From: RGIG1828 sp045654685
Lineage (GTDB): Bacteria; Bacillota; Clostridia; UMGS1810
Direction of reading: 5' to 3'
DNA: 64,000 nt
Assembly (NCBI GenBank): GCA_045654685.1
Contig: JAZONV010000099.1
Coordinates: forward strand, 1-64,000
Each line of letters opens with the position of its first letter. Within the stretch, counting starts at the first letter, position 1. The position numbers and the translations under genes are program-made. The notes under the pieces were generated by a model, which did not search any database, had not been told where the DNA came from, and saw nothing but the letters and a program-made list of their open reading frames with translations. Positions 62,849 to 64,000 of this stretch are shown piece after piece.

Positions 62849-63841
62849 ATGAAAAAATATGCCATCATAGGATTTGGCGGACTTGGGAAGGTACATTTTC
62901 TCAATCTTTTAAAAATTGAAAAAATGAGAGGCGATATTGAACTTAAAGCCATATGCAATTCTTCCCTTGACGGAATAACAAAAAGTATGGAACTCAATAT
63001 CACTTCGGTTTCTATGGAAAATATTGACTTTTCAAAATATAACCTATACACAGACTATAAAGAAATGATAGAAAAAGAAGAACCGGATTTTGTGTTTATT
63101 GCACTTCCAAGTCATCTTCACGCCGAGGTTAGCGTTTATTGTCTTGAAAAAGGCATTGATGTTTTTTCGGAAAAACCAATGGCAATAATGCCCAAAGATT
63201 GTTATCTTATGGCAAAAACCGCCAAAGAGTGCAATCGTCGTCTTATGATAGGTCAGGCTCTTCGTTTTTCCGATGAATATATTTTTCTGAAAAAAGCAAT
63301 TAAAAATGGAACATACGGAAAACCTGTCAAGGCCGAATTTTCAAGAAAATCTCCCCTGCCCCTGTGGTCATCGGGAAACTGGCTTTTAAAGGATGACAAA
63401 AGCGGAGGATGCATTGTTGACATGCATGTTCATGATGTTGACATTATGGTGTGGCTTTTCGGAAAGCCAAAGGATGTACACATGGTATCCAGCAGCAAAA
63501 TGGCGGAATATGAAAGTGTATATGCAATATATTCCTATCCTGATATATCTGTATCAATCAATACTGACTGGGGAATCCATTCCACATACAAGTTTAAAGC
63601 ATCCTATGGGGTAACATTTGAGGATGCTTATGTTGAATGTGACGGAAAAGAAATTATCGTTTATAAAAATGACACCGTCGAAACCTATCCCATTGAAGGC
63701 AACAATATTATGTATATGCGTGAAATTGAGGAATTTGTGGATTGTGTTGTTTGCGGAAAACCCTTTGAGACAACATCACTTGATTCGGTTTGTGATACTA
63801 TGGACACGGTGTTTAAAGAAAAATACGGAAAGGAAATGTAA
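62849..63841 (+). CDS. Gfo/Idh/MocA-family oxidoreductase
   Basis: 330 aa from ATG 62849 (AAGGAGG). Rossmann start YAIIGFGGLGKVHFLNLLK, NADH-loop Asp region in ADNLEEL-like PDFVFIALPSHLHAE, and the EKPMAI motif with catalytic Lys. It probably oxidises a sugar or inositol derivative. The gene just downstream is a sugar-isomerase type, a typical pair for sugar catabolism. Confidence 0.92.
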   Translation: MKKYAIIGFGGLGKVHFLNLLKIEKMRGDIELKAICNSSLDGITKSMELNITSVSMENIDFSKYNLYTDYKEMIEKEEPDFVFIALPSHLHAEVSVYCLEKGIDVFSEKPMAIMPKDCYLMAKTAKECNRRLMIGQALRFSDEYIFLKKAIKNGTYGKPVKAEFSRKSPLPLWSSGNWLLKDDKSGGCIVDMHVHDVDIMVWLFGKPKDVHMVSSSKMAEYESVYAIYSYPDISVSINTDWGIHSTYKFKASYGVTFEDAYVECDGKEIIVYKNDTVETYPIEGNNIMYMREIEEFVDCVVCGKPFETTSLDSVCDTMDTVFKEKYGKEM

Positions 63842-63843
63842 TA

Positions 63844-64000
63844 ATGAATCTTGGAGTTTTAGTTTTACTTGATGAAAATATTGAAAGCAAGTTTGAAGAA
63901 TTGAAAAACATGGGTTTTTCCAACTGTCAGCTTTGCAGTTGGAATCTTCATATGCACACAGATGAGTATGCCGAAATCATAAAAAAAGCCTGCAAAAAAT
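63844..64000 (+). CDS. Sugar phosphate isomerase/epimerase-like protein, truncated by window end
   Basis: 52 codons from ATG 63844, two bases after the oxidoreductase stop. The start MNLGVLVLLDENIESKFEELKNMGFSNCQLCSW has the pattern of AP_endonuc_2 TIM-barrel isomerases. The rest lies right of the window. Confidence 0.7.
   Translation, partial: MNLGVLVLLDENIESKFEELKNMGFSNCQLCSWNLHMHTDEYAEIIKKACKK

Overview
The window is a piece of a low-GC, anaerobic, spore-forming Firmicute, most likely a member of the Clostridia. The evidence is a sigG-type sporulation sigma factor, a Wal (YycFG) two-component operon with yycH/yycI, a T-box leader, a type III glutamine synthetase, rubrerythrin, a DUF1858 protein and IreB. 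No species call is possible from the sequence alone.

Region 1 (1 to about 15,320) is the right end of a large temperate phage or phage-like element. Most genes are on the minus strand and form a nucleotide and RNA metabolism module: dUTPase, anaerobic ribonucleotide reductase (nrdD/nrdG), an FTR-like and a glutaredoxin-like redox protein, a deoxyribosyltransferase-like protein, a dNMP kinase-like protein, thyX, a Dam-type methylase, a polynucleotide kinase/HD protein and an RNA ligase. There are many small Cys-rich proteins, two odd tRNA-like structures and a solitary TnpB. A divergent switch lies at about 14.2-14.4 kb (ImmA-like peptidase versus a small Cro/C1 protein, each with a near-perfect sigma-A promoter). 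The element ends inside sigG: from 15,320 rightward only the C-terminal part of sigG is present. The N-terminal part must lie left of the window or be lost. This is reminiscent of the skin element in sigK, but in a forespore-specific gene.

Region 2 (15.9-22.5 kb) holds host genes, mostly on the plus strand: a PurF-like protein lacking the catalytic Cys, a separate methionine synthase activation domain, a three-domain MetH, a SLOG-like protein, a small repressor, an HD-domain protein and a GIY-YIG protein. It contains a structured dispersed repeat (copy 1) and, at 22.59-22.89 kb, an array of eleven mini-hairpins closed by a long-range stem.

Region 3 (22.9-32.3 kb) has an amino-acid ABC transporter, a sugar isomerase-like protein, uppP, glutamine synthetase III with a long structured leader, a cardiolipin synthase, rubrerythrin and tRNA-Ser(CGA). 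Region 4 (32.4-37 kb) is more accessory: a two-gene McrB-like ATPase operon with an unassigned partner, DUF1858, a DnaA-box cluster, a patatin-like protein and an apparently frameshifted radical SAM gene.

Region 5 (37-51.4 kb) carries envelope and signalling genes: an SLH/YcdB surface protein, TrkH/TrkA potassium uptake, an O-antigen-ligase-like protein, IreB, a cell-wall amidase, repeat copy 2, YbaB, and the wal operon (walR-walK-small secreted protein-yycH-yycI). Region 6 (51.5-64 kb) has tRNA-Arg(CCT) and tRNA-Pro(GGG), a degraded phage/mobile polyvalent-protein gene beside tRNA-Pro, gapA, a cyclophilin lipoprotein, a GNAT protein, an MBL hydrolase, a DegT-family aminotransferase, a Cys-rich membrane protein, a sodium symporter behind a T-box leader whose specifier reads UAC (Tyr), a SulP transporter, and a Gfo/Idh oxidoreductase followed by a truncated sugar-isomerase gene.
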